DNA from: an uncultured Lachnospiraceae bacterium
GTDB taxonomy: Bacteria; Bacillota; Clostridia; Lachnospirales; Lachnospiraceae
Assembly (NCBI GenBank): GCA_905235745.1
Contig: CAJOMN010000003.1
Coordinates: 53,239-117,238 of the forward strand
DNA: 64,000 bases
Direction: 5' to 3'
The translations under genes and the position numbers were made by a program. Numbering within the stretch: the stretch's first letter is position 1; each line of letters opens with the position of its first letter. Below the pieces are notes generated by a model, which searched no databases, was not told the origin of the DNA, and saw only the letters and a list, made by a program, of their open reading frames with translations. Positions 1 through 10,605 of this stretch are shown piece after piece.

Positions 1-10
1 AAGCGGATAA

Positions 11-1930
<1,920 letters not shown>

Positions 1931-1938
1931 TGTAAGCT

Positions 1939-3147
1939 ATGGCAGAAAGTAAGAGAGATTATTATGAAGTCCTCGGCGTTGATAAAAACGCCGATGACTC
2001 CGCTATTAAAAGTGCATATCGGAAGCTCGCCAAGAAGTATCATCCCGATATGAATCCCGGAGACAAGAATGCGGAGGCCAAATTTAAAGAGGCCTCCGAA
2101 GCTTATGCAGTATTATCCGATCCCGACAAGAGAAGGCAGTATGATCAGTATGGTCATGCTGCGTTTGAGCAGGGAGGACCCGGCGGATTCGGCGGATTTG
2201 ATTTTAACTCAATGGATTTTACCGATATATTCGGCGATATATTCGGCGATCTGTTCGGGGGAGGCGGAAGGTCGCGTTCCGGCGGACGGTCATATAACGG
2301 TCCGATGAAGGGTCAGAATCTTCACGCGAGTGTCAGGATCACGTTTGAAGAGGCTATATCCGGATGCGAGAAGGAGATCGAGCCGCTGCAGAAGGATGAA
2401 TGCAAGACGTGCCACGGCACGGGTGCGAAACCGGGCTCGGGTCCCGTAACCTGCTCGAAGTGCGGTGGCAAGGGTCAGGTTGTATTTACGTCACAGTCAC
2501 TTTTCGGAACCGTTCGTAATGTCCAGACGTGTCCCGATTGCGGCGGATCCGGCAAGATAGTCAAGGATAAGTGTCCCGACTGCCATGGTCAGGGATATAT
2601 CTCTTCGCGCAAGAAACTGTCTGTTTCCATACCGGCCGGAATCGACAGCGGACAGGCAGTCAGACTTCGTGAAAAAGGAGAGCCGGGAATAAACGGAGGC
2701 GCACGCGGGGATCTGCTTGTTGAAGTTGTTGTTGCCGGTCATCCTATCTTCCAGAGGAAGGATATGGATATATATTCCACAGCACCGGTTTCATTTGCCG
2801 TTGCCGCGCTGGGAGGGGATATCCTGATCGATACCGTTGACGGCAAGGTGGCATACACCGTGAAACCCGGCACCCAGACGGATACAAGGATAAGGCTGAA
2901 GGGTAAGGGTGTTCCGTCTCTTCGGTCTGCAAATGTAAGGGGAGACCACTACGTTACCCTCGTAATACAGACACCCGTCAAACTGACTAATGATGCCAAG
3001 AAGCTCCTGAAGGATTTTGATGCCGCAACCGATGATTCGCTCACTGCCGTCGAAAGGTACAAGGCTGCCAAAAATGCAGACGGGGGTGATACGGCTGACA
3101 AGACCGATAAAACGGACAAGAAAAAGCGCGGATTTAACAAAAAGTGA
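1939..3147 (+). CDS. dnaJ: Chaperone protein DnaJ (type I Hsp40)
   Basis: Co-chaperone that delivers substrates to DnaK and stimulates its ATPase. All type I parts are visible: a J domain with the HPD triad in [11 protein letters not shown], a Gly/Phe-rich linker with repeated FGD and FGG, four zinc-binding CxxCxGxG repeats ([32 protein letters not shown]) and the C-terminal substrate-binding domains. The last 25 residues are rich in Lys and Asp, a lineage-specific extension. It lies just downstream of dnaK and is probably co-transcribed with it. Confidence 0.98.
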   Translation: MAESKRDYYEVLGVDKNADDSAIKSAYRKLAKKYHPDMNPGDKNAEAKFKEASEAYAVLSDPDKRRQYDQYGHAAFEQGGPGGFGGFDFNSMDFTDIFGDIFGDLFGGGGRSRSGGRSYNGPMKGQNLHASVRITFEEAISGCEKEIEPLQKDECKTCHGTGAKPGSGPVTCSKCGGKGQVVFTSQSLFGTVRNVQTCPDCGGSGKIVKDKCPDCHGQGYISSRKKLSVSIPAGIDSGQAVRLREKGEPGINGGARGDLLVEVVVAGHPIFQRKDMDIYSTAPVSFAVAALGGDILIDTVDGKVAYTVKPGTQTDTRIRLKGKGVPSLRSANVRGDHYVTLVIQTPVKLTNDAKKLLKDFDAATDDSLTAVERYKAAKNADGGDTADKTDKTDKKKRGFNKK

Positions 3148-3152
3148 TTAAG

Positions 3153-3181
3153 TTGATTTGTGAAATGAGATAACGTATAAT
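3153..3181 (+). promoter_or_regulatory. Sigma-A-type promoter for the DUF3048 lipoprotein gene
   Basis: A -35 TTGATT (3153-3158) and a perfect -10 TATAAT (3176-3181) are separated by 17 bases, just after the dnaJ stop. This would start transcription about 45 bases ahead of the next gene. It is a sequence match only. Confidence 0.6.
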
Positions 3182-3231
3182 GTCTATTGTTTGTGGAGTA
3201 AACGGATAATAGTCAGGTAAGGTTAGTAGTA

Positions 3232-4365
3232 ATGAAAATCAATAGATCAACTATAGTTGCGGCTGCCCTGTGCTTTGCCTGCGTACTGTCGCTTGCGGGC
3301 TGCGGCAAAGATGACGAAGAAGCCGCTTCAGACGCTCCTGCGGCCGCGGCAAGTACGGTCAATGATGAGAGCAGCGAAACAGAGGGTGCGCAGACCATGA
3401 TCGAAGAAGATCCGAATGCGCTTCCCGATGGCCAAATGAGAAGTTATCTGTCAGGCCTTCCCGTTGACGAGAAGATAGGAAACAGGCGTCCTGTTGCCAT
3501 AATGCTCAACAACCTCGAGGCGGCACAGCCTATGAGCGGTGTTTCATATGCCGATGTCGTATATGAGTATGTTGTGGAAGGTTCCATTACAAGGCTTATG
3601 GGACTGTTTGAGAATTACGATAGTCTTGAGAAGATAGGATCGGTCAGAAGCTGCCGCGAGTACTTTGTATATACTGCGCTTGAATTTGATGCGATATATA
3701 TGCATTTCGGACAGGCATCATATGCCGTCGAACTTCTGGATCAGGACTATGTTGACAATATCAACGGTCTGGGACCTGCGGGAGATGTGGCGTATTACAG
3801 GACAACGGACAGACAGGCTCCGCATAATGTATATACGAGCAGTAAAGGTATAGATGCAGGCATCAAAATGCTCGGCTATCGCCGGGATCATTATGACGGA
3901 TATAAAGGAAAGTTCAAATTCTGCGATCTTGACAAAGAGGTCACGAACAAGGACGGGTACAGCGCAAAGCATATTGAACCGAAATACAGGATCAACAAAC
4001 CGTGGTTTGATTATAACGAGAAGACCGGCAAATACGACAGATTCCAATACGACGGACCGCAGATAGACGACCTGACGGGAGAGCAGTTATCATATGATAA
4101 TGTCATCCTGCAGTACAATTTCTGGGTTCAGCTTGACGACAAGGATTATCTTGCTTTCGACTGCCACAGCGGAGGTGCCATTCAATACTGCACAAAAGGC
4201 AAGTGTATCCCGGGCACGTGGAAGAGGGACCTCAACGAAGATAATTACGACATGTCGGCTATAAGGTATTACGATATGGACGGCAACGAGATTGAGATCA
4301 ACAACGGAAAAACGTTCGTATGCGTCATACAGAATGATGAGGTCGATAATGTAGTCATTGAATAA
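3232..4365 (+). CDS. DUF3048 domain lipoprotein (YerB-like)
   Basis: Predicted membrane-anchored extracytoplasmic lipoprotein of the DUF3048/YerB family, whose biochemical role is not established. A signal peptide ends in a lipobox (LSLAGC, Cys near residue 24), followed by a low-complexity Ala/Ser/Glu linker. The family core then begins around residue 75 with RRPVAIMLNN and continues through a VRSCREYF-type motif near residue 140. At 377 residues it is full length for the family. It has its own promoter and a downstream terminator, so it appears to be a single-gene unit between the chaperones and prmA. Confidence 0.88.
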   Translation: MKINRSTIVAAALCFACVLSLAGCGKDDEEAASDAPAAAASTVNDESSETEGAQTMIEEDPNALPDGQMRSYLSGLPVDEKIGNRRPVAIMLNNLEAAQPMSGVSYADVVYEYVVEGSITRLMGLFENYDSLEKIGSVRSCREYFVYTALEFDAIYMHFGQASYAVELLDQDYVDNINGLGPAGDVAYYRTTDRQAPHNVYTSSKGIDAGIKMLGYRRDHYDGYKGKFKFCDLDKEVTNKDGYSAKHIEPKYRINKPWFDYNEKTGKYDRFQYDGPQIDDLTGEQLSYDNVILQYNFWVQLDDKDYLAFDCHSGGAIQYCTKGKCIPGTWKRDLNEDNYDMSAIRYYDMDGNEIEINNGKTFVCVIQNDEVDNVVIE

Positions 4366-4374
4366 GAGCTTATG

Positions 4375-4403
4375 CAGGGCCTTTAAAGGGGCCCTGATTT
4401 TTT
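4375..4403 (+). terminator. Rho-independent terminator after the DUF3048 gene
   Basis: The stem CAGGGCC (4375-4381) pairs with GGCCCTG (4390-4396), and a run of six T follows at 4398-4403. It lies ten bases after the stop codon. Confidence 0.85.
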
Positions 4404-4437
4404 ATACTGATCTTTACTCTGGCGGGAATAGGATGTT

Positions 4438-5391
4438 ATGAGATACTGTAAATACACGATAGAAACCGTTGCCGAAGCGGAAGACATCATCATAAGCATG
4501 CTTTACGATCTCGGGGTTGAGGGTACCGAGGTCGAGGATAAGGTTCCGCTGTCGGAAAGTGAACTGGCTGGAATGTTTGTTGATATCGCCCCGGAAACAG
4601 CGGATGACGACGGAAGTGCGTATGTCTCGTTTTATCTTGATGCTGACGGCGATCATGATGACCTCGTCCGCAACATCAGGGCGGAACTTGATGACATGAA
4701 GACATATCTTGATGTCGGAAGCTGTGCCATTACATATTCGGAGACCGAAGATGACGACTATATCAACAACTGGAAGAAGTATTTCCATCAGTTTTATATA
4801 GACGATATTCTGTTCATACCGTCGTGGGAAGAAGTTTTGTCGGAAGATCACACCGGCCTTGTGATCCACATAGATCCCGGTACCGCTTTCGGTACGGGCA
4901 TGCACGAGACCACGCAATTGTGTATCCGCTCCCTCAGACGATATGTTACGGAGGGAAGCAGAATACTGGATGTCGGAACGGGCAGCGGAGTGCTGTCGAT
5001 ACTTGCGTTCAAGTTCGGCGCATCTTCCGTTACGGCTACAGATCTTGATATATGTGCGCAAACGGCTGCGGCCGGCAACATGGCGGCAAACGGACTGGAC
5101 GGTGCCGATTTCAAGCTGATCATAGGTAATCTTATCGATGATGAAAGGGTTCAGGATGAGGTCGGAGAAGGATACGATATAGTTGTAGCCAATATCCTCG
5201 CTGAGGTTCTTATTCCGCTTCTTCCCGCCGGGATAAAAGCATTAAAGAGCGGCGGTATATACATTATGTCGGGAATAATAGACGATAAGGAAGAAGCGGT
5301 GGTAAACGCCTGCAAAGAGCATGGTCTTGAAGTGCTCGAAGTAAACAGGCAGGGAGAATGGGTATGTGTCACGGGCATGAAACGCTCGTGA
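4438..5391 (+). CDS. prmA: Ribosomal protein L11 methyltransferase PrmA
   Basis: Cytosolic SAM-dependent enzyme that trimethylates ribosomal protein L11. The N-terminal half carries the substrate-recognition region. The C-terminal Rossmann domain has the SAM motif LDVGTGSGVLS around residue 177, preceded by DPGTAFGTGMHETT, which is diagnostic for PrmA. A VVANILAEVL motif lies near residue 245. The 317-residue length is typical. rsmE follows after a short gap, the usual prmA-rsmE pairing behind dnaKJ in Firmicutes. The start has a weak AATAGG-type ribosome site. Confidence 0.96.
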   Translation: MRYCKYTIETVAEAEDIIISMLYDLGVEGTEVEDKVPLSESELAGMFVDIAPETADDDGSAYVSFYLDADGDHDDLVRNIRAELDDMKTYLDVGSCAITYSETEDDDYINNWKKYFHQFYIDDILFIPSWEEVLSEDHTGLVIHIDPGTAFGTGMHETTQLCIRSLRRYVTEGSRILDVGTGSGVLSILAFKFGASSVTATDLDICAQTAAAGNMAANGLDGADFKLIIGNLIDDERVQDEVGEGYDIVVANILAEVLIPLLPAGIKALKSGGIYIMSGIIDDKEEAVVNACKEHGLEVLEVNRQGEWVCVTGMKRS

Positions 5392-5410
5392 CAGGCAAGC
5401 GCCGCATGAT

Positions 5411-6163
5411 ATGTACAGATTTTTTGTTGATCACAACCAGATAGATACAGCGAACAGAAGAGTTGTCGTAACCGGAGCGGACTTCAACCATATACATAAT
5501 GTGCTGCGGATGAAGCCGGGTGAAGAAGTATCTGTTGCCGTCTCCGGAGAAGACAGGGAATACCGGTGTGCAATAGATTCGTATACAGGGGATACGGTTA
5601 TTCTTACACTCCTGTTTATTAAAGAGAGTAATGTTGAGCTTCCGTGCGAGGTAACACTGTATCAGGCGCTTCCGAAAGCCGACAAGATGGAACTTGTCAT
5701 TACAAAATCGGTCGAGCTTGGCGTATCGGCCATAGTGCCCGTGGCAACGGGAAGATCTGTTGTCAGGCTGGACGGTTCAAGATCCGTAAAGAAGACCGCA
5801 AGATGGAATGCGATATCCGAAGCTGCCGCCAAGCAGTCAGGACGTGCGGTCATCCCGCCTGTCAGGGATGTGATGTCAATGGAGGAGGCGCTTTCGGATT
5901 GCCGCAGCCATACGGTCAGGATAATACCTTACGAGCTGTCCGACCCGGATTCAATGAGCCGCACGCGTGATCTGATCGGAAATATATCCCCCGGGGACAG
6001 GGTCGCGGTATTTATCGGTCCCGAGGGTGGATTTACGGAAGAAGAAATAGAACTTGCCACGGCGGCAGGCTGCGTGCCCGTTACTCTCGGCCACAGGATA
6101 CTGCGCACGGAAACGGCCGGCCCCGTGATCCTATCGTGGATAATATACAGCCTCGGAATATAG
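5411..6163 (+). CDS. rsmE: 16S rRNA (uracil-1498-N3)-methyltransferase RsmE
   Basis: SPOUT-class methyltransferase that makes m3U1498 in 16S rRNA. An N-terminal PUA-like region (residues 1-70, with the motif HIHNVLRMKPGEEV) precedes the trefoil-knot domain. That domain has the SAM-binding FIGPEGGFTEEE motif near residue 200 and the LGHRILRTETA motif near the end. The 250-residue length is normal. It lies between prmA and the cysteine desulfurase gene and is probably in one transcript with both. Confidence 0.96.
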   Translation: MYRFFVDHNQIDTANRRVVVTGADFNHIHNVLRMKPGEEVSVAVSGEDREYRCAIDSYTGDTVILTLLFIKESNVELPCEVTLYQALPKADKMELVITKSVELGVSAIVPVATGRSVVRLDGSRSVKKTARWNAISEAAAKQSGRAVIPPVRDVMSMEEALSDCRSHTVRIIPYELSDPDSMSRTRDLIGNISPGDRVAVFIGPEGGFTEEEIELATAAGCVPVTLGHRILRTETAGPVILSWIIYSLGI

Positions 6164-6175
6164 AGAGATAAAGCA

Positions 6176-7357
6176 GTGGACATATATCTTGATAACAGCG
6201 CGACAACGCGCACATATGATGAAGTAACCGAATACATGACATATATCATGAAGGATGTTTACGGCAATCCTTCGAGTATGCATATGGTCGGGGTCAATGC
6301 CGAACGTGTGGTCAGGGAAGCAGCCGGAACGATAGCGGAGCATATGAAGGTTGATCCCGGAGAGATATTGTTTACTTCCGGAGGAACCGAGTCTGATAAC
6401 CTTGCGCTTATCGGAACGGCACTTGCGAACAAGCGGACGGGAAAGCATCTTATCACAACGAAGGTCGAGCATCCGGCAGTCCTTGAGACGATGAAGTATC
6501 TTGAAGGGCAGGGATTTTCGGTCACATACCTTGATGTCGCAAAGGACGGAAGGGTATCTCCCGGTGCAATAGCTGATGCCCTGACGGACGATACGATACT
6601 TGTATCCGTCATGCATGTGAATAATGAGATCGGGGCGGTAAACAACATTGAAGAGCTTGCAGGTATCGTCAAAGGCCGTAATCCCGACATAGTGTTCCAT
6701 ACGGACGCCGTACAGTCCTTCGGAAAGTTCAGGATATATCCGAAAAGATCGGGGATCGACCTCGTGTCGGTAAGCGGGCATAAGATCCACGGTCCGAAAG
6801 GAACAGGGGTATTGTATGTCCGTGACGGTGTCAGGATAAGGCCGATAATATACGGCGGCGGTCAGCAGAAAGGAATGAGATCCGGAACGGAAAATGTTCC
6901 GGGTATAGGCGGAATAGGTCTGGCGACGAAGCTTGTATATGAGGATCTCGATGCCGGGCCCGACAGGCTGTACGGACTGAAACAATATTTTATCGAAGGA
7001 TTGCAGAACATTCCGGATGTTAGGATCAACGGTATACCGGACGACGGAACGGATCCTGTCACCGCGATCAGGATGAGCGCCCCGCATATCGTAAGCGCGT
7101 CATTTGAAGATGTCCGCGCCGAGGTTCTGCTTCATGCGCTTGAAGCTAAAGGGATAAGCGTATCCGCAGGAAGCGCGTGTTCGACCAACAAGCCGGCGCC
7201 GAGTGCGACACTTCAGGCCATAGGACTCGACAGGAAGCTGCTCGAATCAACGCTTCGATTTTCTTTTTCTTATGAAACAAGCCGCGAAGAGCTTGAATAC
7301 ACGCTGAACGTTCTGTCGGACGAGGTTCCGAAACTTCGTCGTTTTAAGCGCCGTTAA
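6176..7357 (+). CDS. Cysteine desulfurase, NifS/IscS family (probable sulfur donor to ThiI)
   Basis: PLP enzyme that turns cysteine into alanine plus a protein persulfide. The start is GTG. The N-terminus reads YLDNSATTRTYDEV. The PLP lysine is K203 in SGHKIHGPKG, and the persulfide cysteine is C335 in SAGSACST. The short loop around the cysteine and the adjacent thiI gene fit the NifZ-type desulfurases that feed ThiI in Bacillus subtilis, rather than an Fe-S cluster (Isc) system; no iscU-like scaffold is nearby. The 393-residue length is normal. The intended sulfur acceptor is inferred from context. Confidence 0.93.
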   Translation: MDIYLDNSATTRTYDEVTEYMTYIMKDVYGNPSSMHMVGVNAERVVREAAGTIAEHMKVDPGEILFTSGGTESDNLALIGTALANKRTGKHLITTKVEHPAVLETMKYLEGQGFSVTYLDVAKDGRVSPGAIADALTDDTILVSVMHVNNEIGAVNNIEELAGIVKGRNPDIVFHTDAVQSFGKFRIYPKRSGIDLVSVSGHKIHGPKGTGVLYVRDGVRIRPIIYGGGQQKGMRSGTENVPGIGGIGLATKLVYEDLDAGPDRLYGLKQYFIEGLQNIPDVRINGIPDDGTDPVTAIRMSAPHIVSASFEDVRAEVLLHALEAKGISVSAGSACSTNKPAPSATLQAIGLDRKLLESTLRFSFSYETSREELEYTLNVLSDEVPKLRRFKRR

Positions 7358-7365
7358 GGAGTATT

Positions 7366-8547
7366 ATGAAATACCGGACTTTTTTGATCAAATATGCGGA
7401 AATAGCCATAAAAGGTAAGAACAGGTACGTTTTCGAAGACGCCCTGATGCACAGGATGCGGCTGGCATTAAAGCATGTGGACGGCGATTTTTCCGTTACC
7501 AAGACACAGGGCAGGATGTATGTGGACTGTCTGTCGGACTGTGACCGTGATGAGGTCACTTCGGCACTTCGGAAAGTATTCGGCATTAATGCGATATGCC
7601 CCGTTGTCAAGATCGCGAATGAAGGCTTTGACAAACTGCGTGAATCCGTGGTCAGGTACGTTGACGAGGAATATCCTGACAAAAGGCACACCTTCAAGGT
7701 CTTTGCCAAGAGGGCGGATAAATCGTTTCCTGTCTGTTCGACCGATATGAACAGCGAACTCGGAGCCGCCATACTTGAGGCGTATCCCGAAATGAAGGTC
7801 GATGTCCATAACCCTGAGATAGAGCTGCACGTCGAAGTGCGGGAGAGCATATACATATATTCGAAGCAGATCGAAGGTCCCGGAGGGATGCCCGTAGGAA
7901 CAAACGGCAAAGCTATGCTGCTGCTGTCGGGCGGTATCGATTCACCCGTTGCCGGATATATGATAGCAAAGCGCGGCGTCAAGATTGATGCGGTGTATTT
8001 TCATGCTCCTCCGTATACGAGCGAGCGCGCAAAGCAGAAAGTCATCGATCTTGCAAGGCAGATATCGGGATATACCGGTACGATATGCCTTCATGTGATC
8101 AATTTTACGGACATTCAGCTTGCCATATATGAAAAGTGCCCGCATGAAGAGCTGACTATAATCATGCGCAGATACATGATGCGTATCGCAGAGAAGATAG
8201 CAGTGCAGAACGATTGTCTGGGTCTTGTGACCGGTGAGAGCATAGGTCAGGTTGCCAGTCAGACGATGCAGTCTCTCGCCGTTACGAACGAGGTGTGTTC
8301 GCTTCCTGTATTTCGCCCGCTCATAGGGTTTGATAAGCAGGAGATTATAGAGATATCCGGTAGGATAGGCACGTTCGAGACGTCCATTCTGCCCTATGAG
8401 GACTGCTGTACGATATTTGTGGCAAAACACCCTGTCACGAAGCCGAAGCTGAGTGTTATAGAGAAGTCCGAGGAAAGACTTGCGGATTGTATTGATGAGC
8501 TGGTTGCCACGGCGCTCGAAACAGAAGAAGTGATCAACGTGATATAG
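7366..8547 (+). CDS. thiI: tRNA 4-thiouridine synthetase ThiI
   Basis: Adenylates U8 of tRNA and transfers sulfur to make 4-thiouridine; in some bacteria it also serves thiamine synthesis. An N-terminal ferredoxin-like/THUMP region (residues 1-170) precedes the PP-loop ATPase motif LLSGGIDSPVAGY (Ser188). The protein ends at residue 393 and lacks the C-terminal rhodanese domain of the E. coli enzyme, as is usual in Firmicutes. In those proteins the persulfide is expected to pass directly from the partner desulfurase, here encoded eight bases upstream. Confidence 0.96.
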   Translation: MKYRTFLIKYAEIAIKGKNRYVFEDALMHRMRLALKHVDGDFSVTKTQGRMYVDCLSDCDRDEVTSALRKVFGINAICPVVKIANEGFDKLRESVVRYVDEEYPDKRHTFKVFAKRADKSFPVCSTDMNSELGAAILEAYPEMKVDVHNPEIELHVEVRESIYIYSKQIEGPGGMPVGTNGKAMLLLSGGIDSPVAGYMIAKRGVKIDAVYFHAPPYTSERAKQKVIDLARQISGYTGTICLHVINFTDIQLAIYEKCPHEELTIIMRRYMMRIAEKIAVQNDCLGLVTGESIGQVASQTMQSLAVTNEVCSLPVFRPLIGFDKQEIIEISGRIGTFETSILPYEDCCTIFVAKHPVTKPKLSVIEKSEERLADCIDELVATALETEEVINVI

Positions 8548-8556
8548 GTACTGCAC

Positions 8557-10239
8557 ATGTTTGATGCGAGATCCCGCAACAGAATACACGCCGGGCTGTT
8601 GTTTGCCATATGTGCTGCCGTAGGAGCGCTGTGCTTTATCGGTATCTACGGCGTAAGAGTTCTTGATTTTACGAATACGGGATGGCTCTTTGACAACGAC
8701 CATGATCTGCGGCAGCATTATATCGGATGGTGTCATTTCAGAACCGATCCGTGGCATTTTCCGATAGGGCTGATCGATTCGCTGTCATATCCCGACAGTA
8801 TGTCGGTGATCTATACGGATTCCATCCCCGTCTTTGCCGTCCTGTTTAAGCTGGCAAACCCGCTCCTTCCGCAGGAATTCCAGTATTTCGGACTGTTCGG
8901 GATACTTTCCTTTATGCTGATGGGAGGGTTCGCTTCACTCCTTCTTCGCAGGTTTATAAATGATGATATCATATGCATTGCCGGTTCCGTTTTCTACATC
9001 ATAAGCGCTCCGGTCATACAGAGGATGTATTATCATACTGCGCTGGCGGCGCAGTGGCTGATCATCGCCGCGCTTGTGATGTGGGTATACAACAGGGAGC
9101 TCGGATCGGATGTAAGACGTGTCATATACTGGGGGCTTATCGGTTTTCTGTGTGTCGGGATACACTCGTACTTCCTGCCGATGACCGGTATGATATTACT
9201 TGCCGCGATGATAACGCAGGCGGCAGAAGATAAAAAGATCGGGATTCCGCTCCTGGAGCTGGCGTCATTTTGTCTGTGCGCCGTTGCCAATCTGTATATT
9301 CTGGGGGCATTCTACGGTGGGACTTCCCCGGTGGGATACGGACTCGGGACGTTCGGAAGCAATCTCAATACGTTTATCAATCCGTGGGAGATAGGAAGGT
9401 TTCTTCCCTCACTCCCGCTCCAGAACTGGTTCCAGTACGAGGGCATGGCGTATCTCGGCGCAGGGATACTGCTGTTGTTCGCACTTGTTGCGGCAGGGAT
9501 GGTATTTCGCGGCGTACGGCACACACCCGAGGAAGCGTTTCATTCCTCAAAGCTATACGGCAGGGTGTCTGTGGCGCTTGTTGCCGTCTCCTTCCTGTTG
9601 GCAGTGATACCGAATATATCGTTTAATGACAAAACACTGCTATGGCTGCCTCTTCCGCAGGCATTGGAGACCTGTATGGGGATATTCCGCTCGAACGGTC
9701 GTCTCGTGTGGCCTGCAATGTATGTCCTTATGACAGCGGCGGTCAGCTTCTCGGCATATACGTTCAGACATTACGCGCCGGTTGCAAGGATTACGGTAGC
9801 GGTCGCCCTGATCCTTCAGATAGCGGATATGTCGGATACTTTCCGGATCAAATATGATCTGTACTCGGCGGATCATCCGATCGAGACGCTGTGGGACGAC
9901 GAGGAGGCCTCCGCATTCGCCGCCGGAGCCGGAGAATTTATCTTTCTGTATACGGATAACGATATTACGCTGCAGTCTGCCTACTATGGCTATCTGCACA
10001 ACATACGCCAGAACAATTTTTATTTTGCAAGGGATACAGATGATAAGGTCAGGGAAGGGATCGAACTGTATTATTCGGAGCTTGACAAAGGAAATATGAG
10101 ACAGTCGGCCGTCTATATCATAAGGGATGAGGATTATGAGAAGGATCCCTTATACTATGACGGGCTGGATGCCGATATGATGAGACGATCCGGACATGTG
10201 ATGTTTAAGGCAAAAAAACAGGACCACGGTACTCCGTGA
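8557..10239 (+). CDS. Polytopic membrane protein, DUF6311/GT-C-like
   Basis: A 560-residue integral membrane protein with about ten hydrophobic segments between residues 10 and 420 and a soluble C-terminal portion. Between the first two membrane segments is an acidic loop (NDHDLRQHYIGW, then DPWHFPIG). This resembles the catalytic loop of GT-C fold glycosyltransferases and the DUF6311 family as I recall it. A role in transferring sugars from a lipid carrier at the outer face of the membrane is therefore plausible but unproven. Its last codons coincide with the terminator of the convergent HPr-like gene. It starts nine bases after thiI. Confidence 0.7.
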   Translation: MFDARSRNRIHAGLLFAICAAVGALCFIGIYGVRVLDFTNTGWLFDNDHDLRQHYIGWCHFRTDPWHFPIGLIDSLSYPDSMSVIYTDSIPVFAVLFKLANPLLPQEFQYFGLFGILSFMLMGGFASLLLRRFINDDIICIAGSVFYIISAPVIQRMYYHTALAAQWLIIAALVMWVYNRELGSDVRRVIYWGLIGFLCVGIHSYFLPMTGMILLAAMITQAAEDKKIGIPLLELASFCLCAVANLYILGAFYGGTSPVGYGLGTFGSNLNTFINPWEIGRFLPSLPLQNWFQYEGMAYLGAGILLLFALVAAGMVFRGVRHTPEEAFHSSKLYGRVSVALVAVSFLLAVIPNISFNDKTLLWLPLPQALETCMGIFRSNGRLVWPAMYVLMTAAVSFSAYTFRHYAPVARITVAVALILQIADMSDTFRIKYDLYSADHPIETLWDDEEASAFAAGAGEFIFLYTDNDITLQSAYYGYLHNIRQNNFYFARDTDDKVREGIELYYSELDKGNMRQSAVYIIRDEDYEKDPLYYDGLDADMMRRSGHVMFKAKKQDHGTP

Positions 10240-10245
10240 TCCTGT
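10212..10245 (-). terminator. Minus-strand terminator overlapping the 3' end of the membrane-protein gene
   Basis: An imperfect stem (ACAGGA and CACGG arms at 10218-10229, complementary arms at 10234-10245, loop TACT) is followed on the minus strand by a T run (A-tract 10212-10217 on plus). It fits termination of the HPr-like gene ending at 10259. On the plus strand the same bases encode the last residues of the convergent gene. Confidence 0.75.
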
Positions 10246-10258
10246 GCACAGTCTGATA

Positions 10259-10489
10259 TTAAACGGTGTACTGCGAAAGAACAGCCATTACATCATCGGC
10301 GTTTCCTTCAGTATGGATGTTAAGATCAATGGGCTTGCTCAGATCCAGACTGAAAATACCCATTATTGACTTGGCATCAATAACGTATCTGCCCGATACG
10401 AGATCGAAATCATAATCAAACTTGGTTACATCGTTGACGAATGATTTAACCTTGTCGATCGAGTTTAATGAAATCTGTACTGTCTTCAT
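10259..10489 (-). CDS. HPr-family protein lacking the phospho-histidine
   Basis: A 76-residue protein that aligns by eye with the PTS phosphocarrier HPr. The second half reads AKSIMGIFSLDLS, close to the HPr segment that contains the regulatory serine. The N-terminal loop that should read TGLHARPA is instead LNSIDKVKSF, so the catalytic histidine is missing and it cannot act as a normal PTS phosphocarrier. A regulatory or decoy role is an inference. The AAGGAGG site before the ATG is strong. It is a single-gene unit with its own promoter and terminator. Confidence 0.82.
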   Translation of the reverse strand: MKTVQISLNSIDKVKSFVNDVTKFDYDFDLVSGRYVIDAKSIMGIFSLDLSKPIDLNIHTEGNADDVMAVLSQYTV

Positions 10490-10542
10490 GAAAAATCCTC
10501 CTTTTTCATTTACCTTTTCCTGTTCTGTTAGTCTGCAACATT

Positions 10543-10571
10543 AATATAAATGCGGAAGAGGTAAATGTCAA
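10543..10571 (-). promoter_or_regulatory. Consensus promoter for the HPr-like gene
   Basis: On the minus strand a perfect -35 TTGACA (10571 to 10566) is followed after 17 bases by a -10 TATATT (10548 to 10543). This leaves a 5' leader of about 45 bases before the start at 10489. It is among the closest to consensus in the window. Confidence 0.75.
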
Positions 10572-10605
10572 TTCTCAATAAATACTGAAAAAACGGGGTT
10601 TCCTT

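Noticed and set aside
6131..7087. Minus-strand frame opposite the cysteine desulfurase
   Set aside because: Antisense shadow of a well-supported gene.
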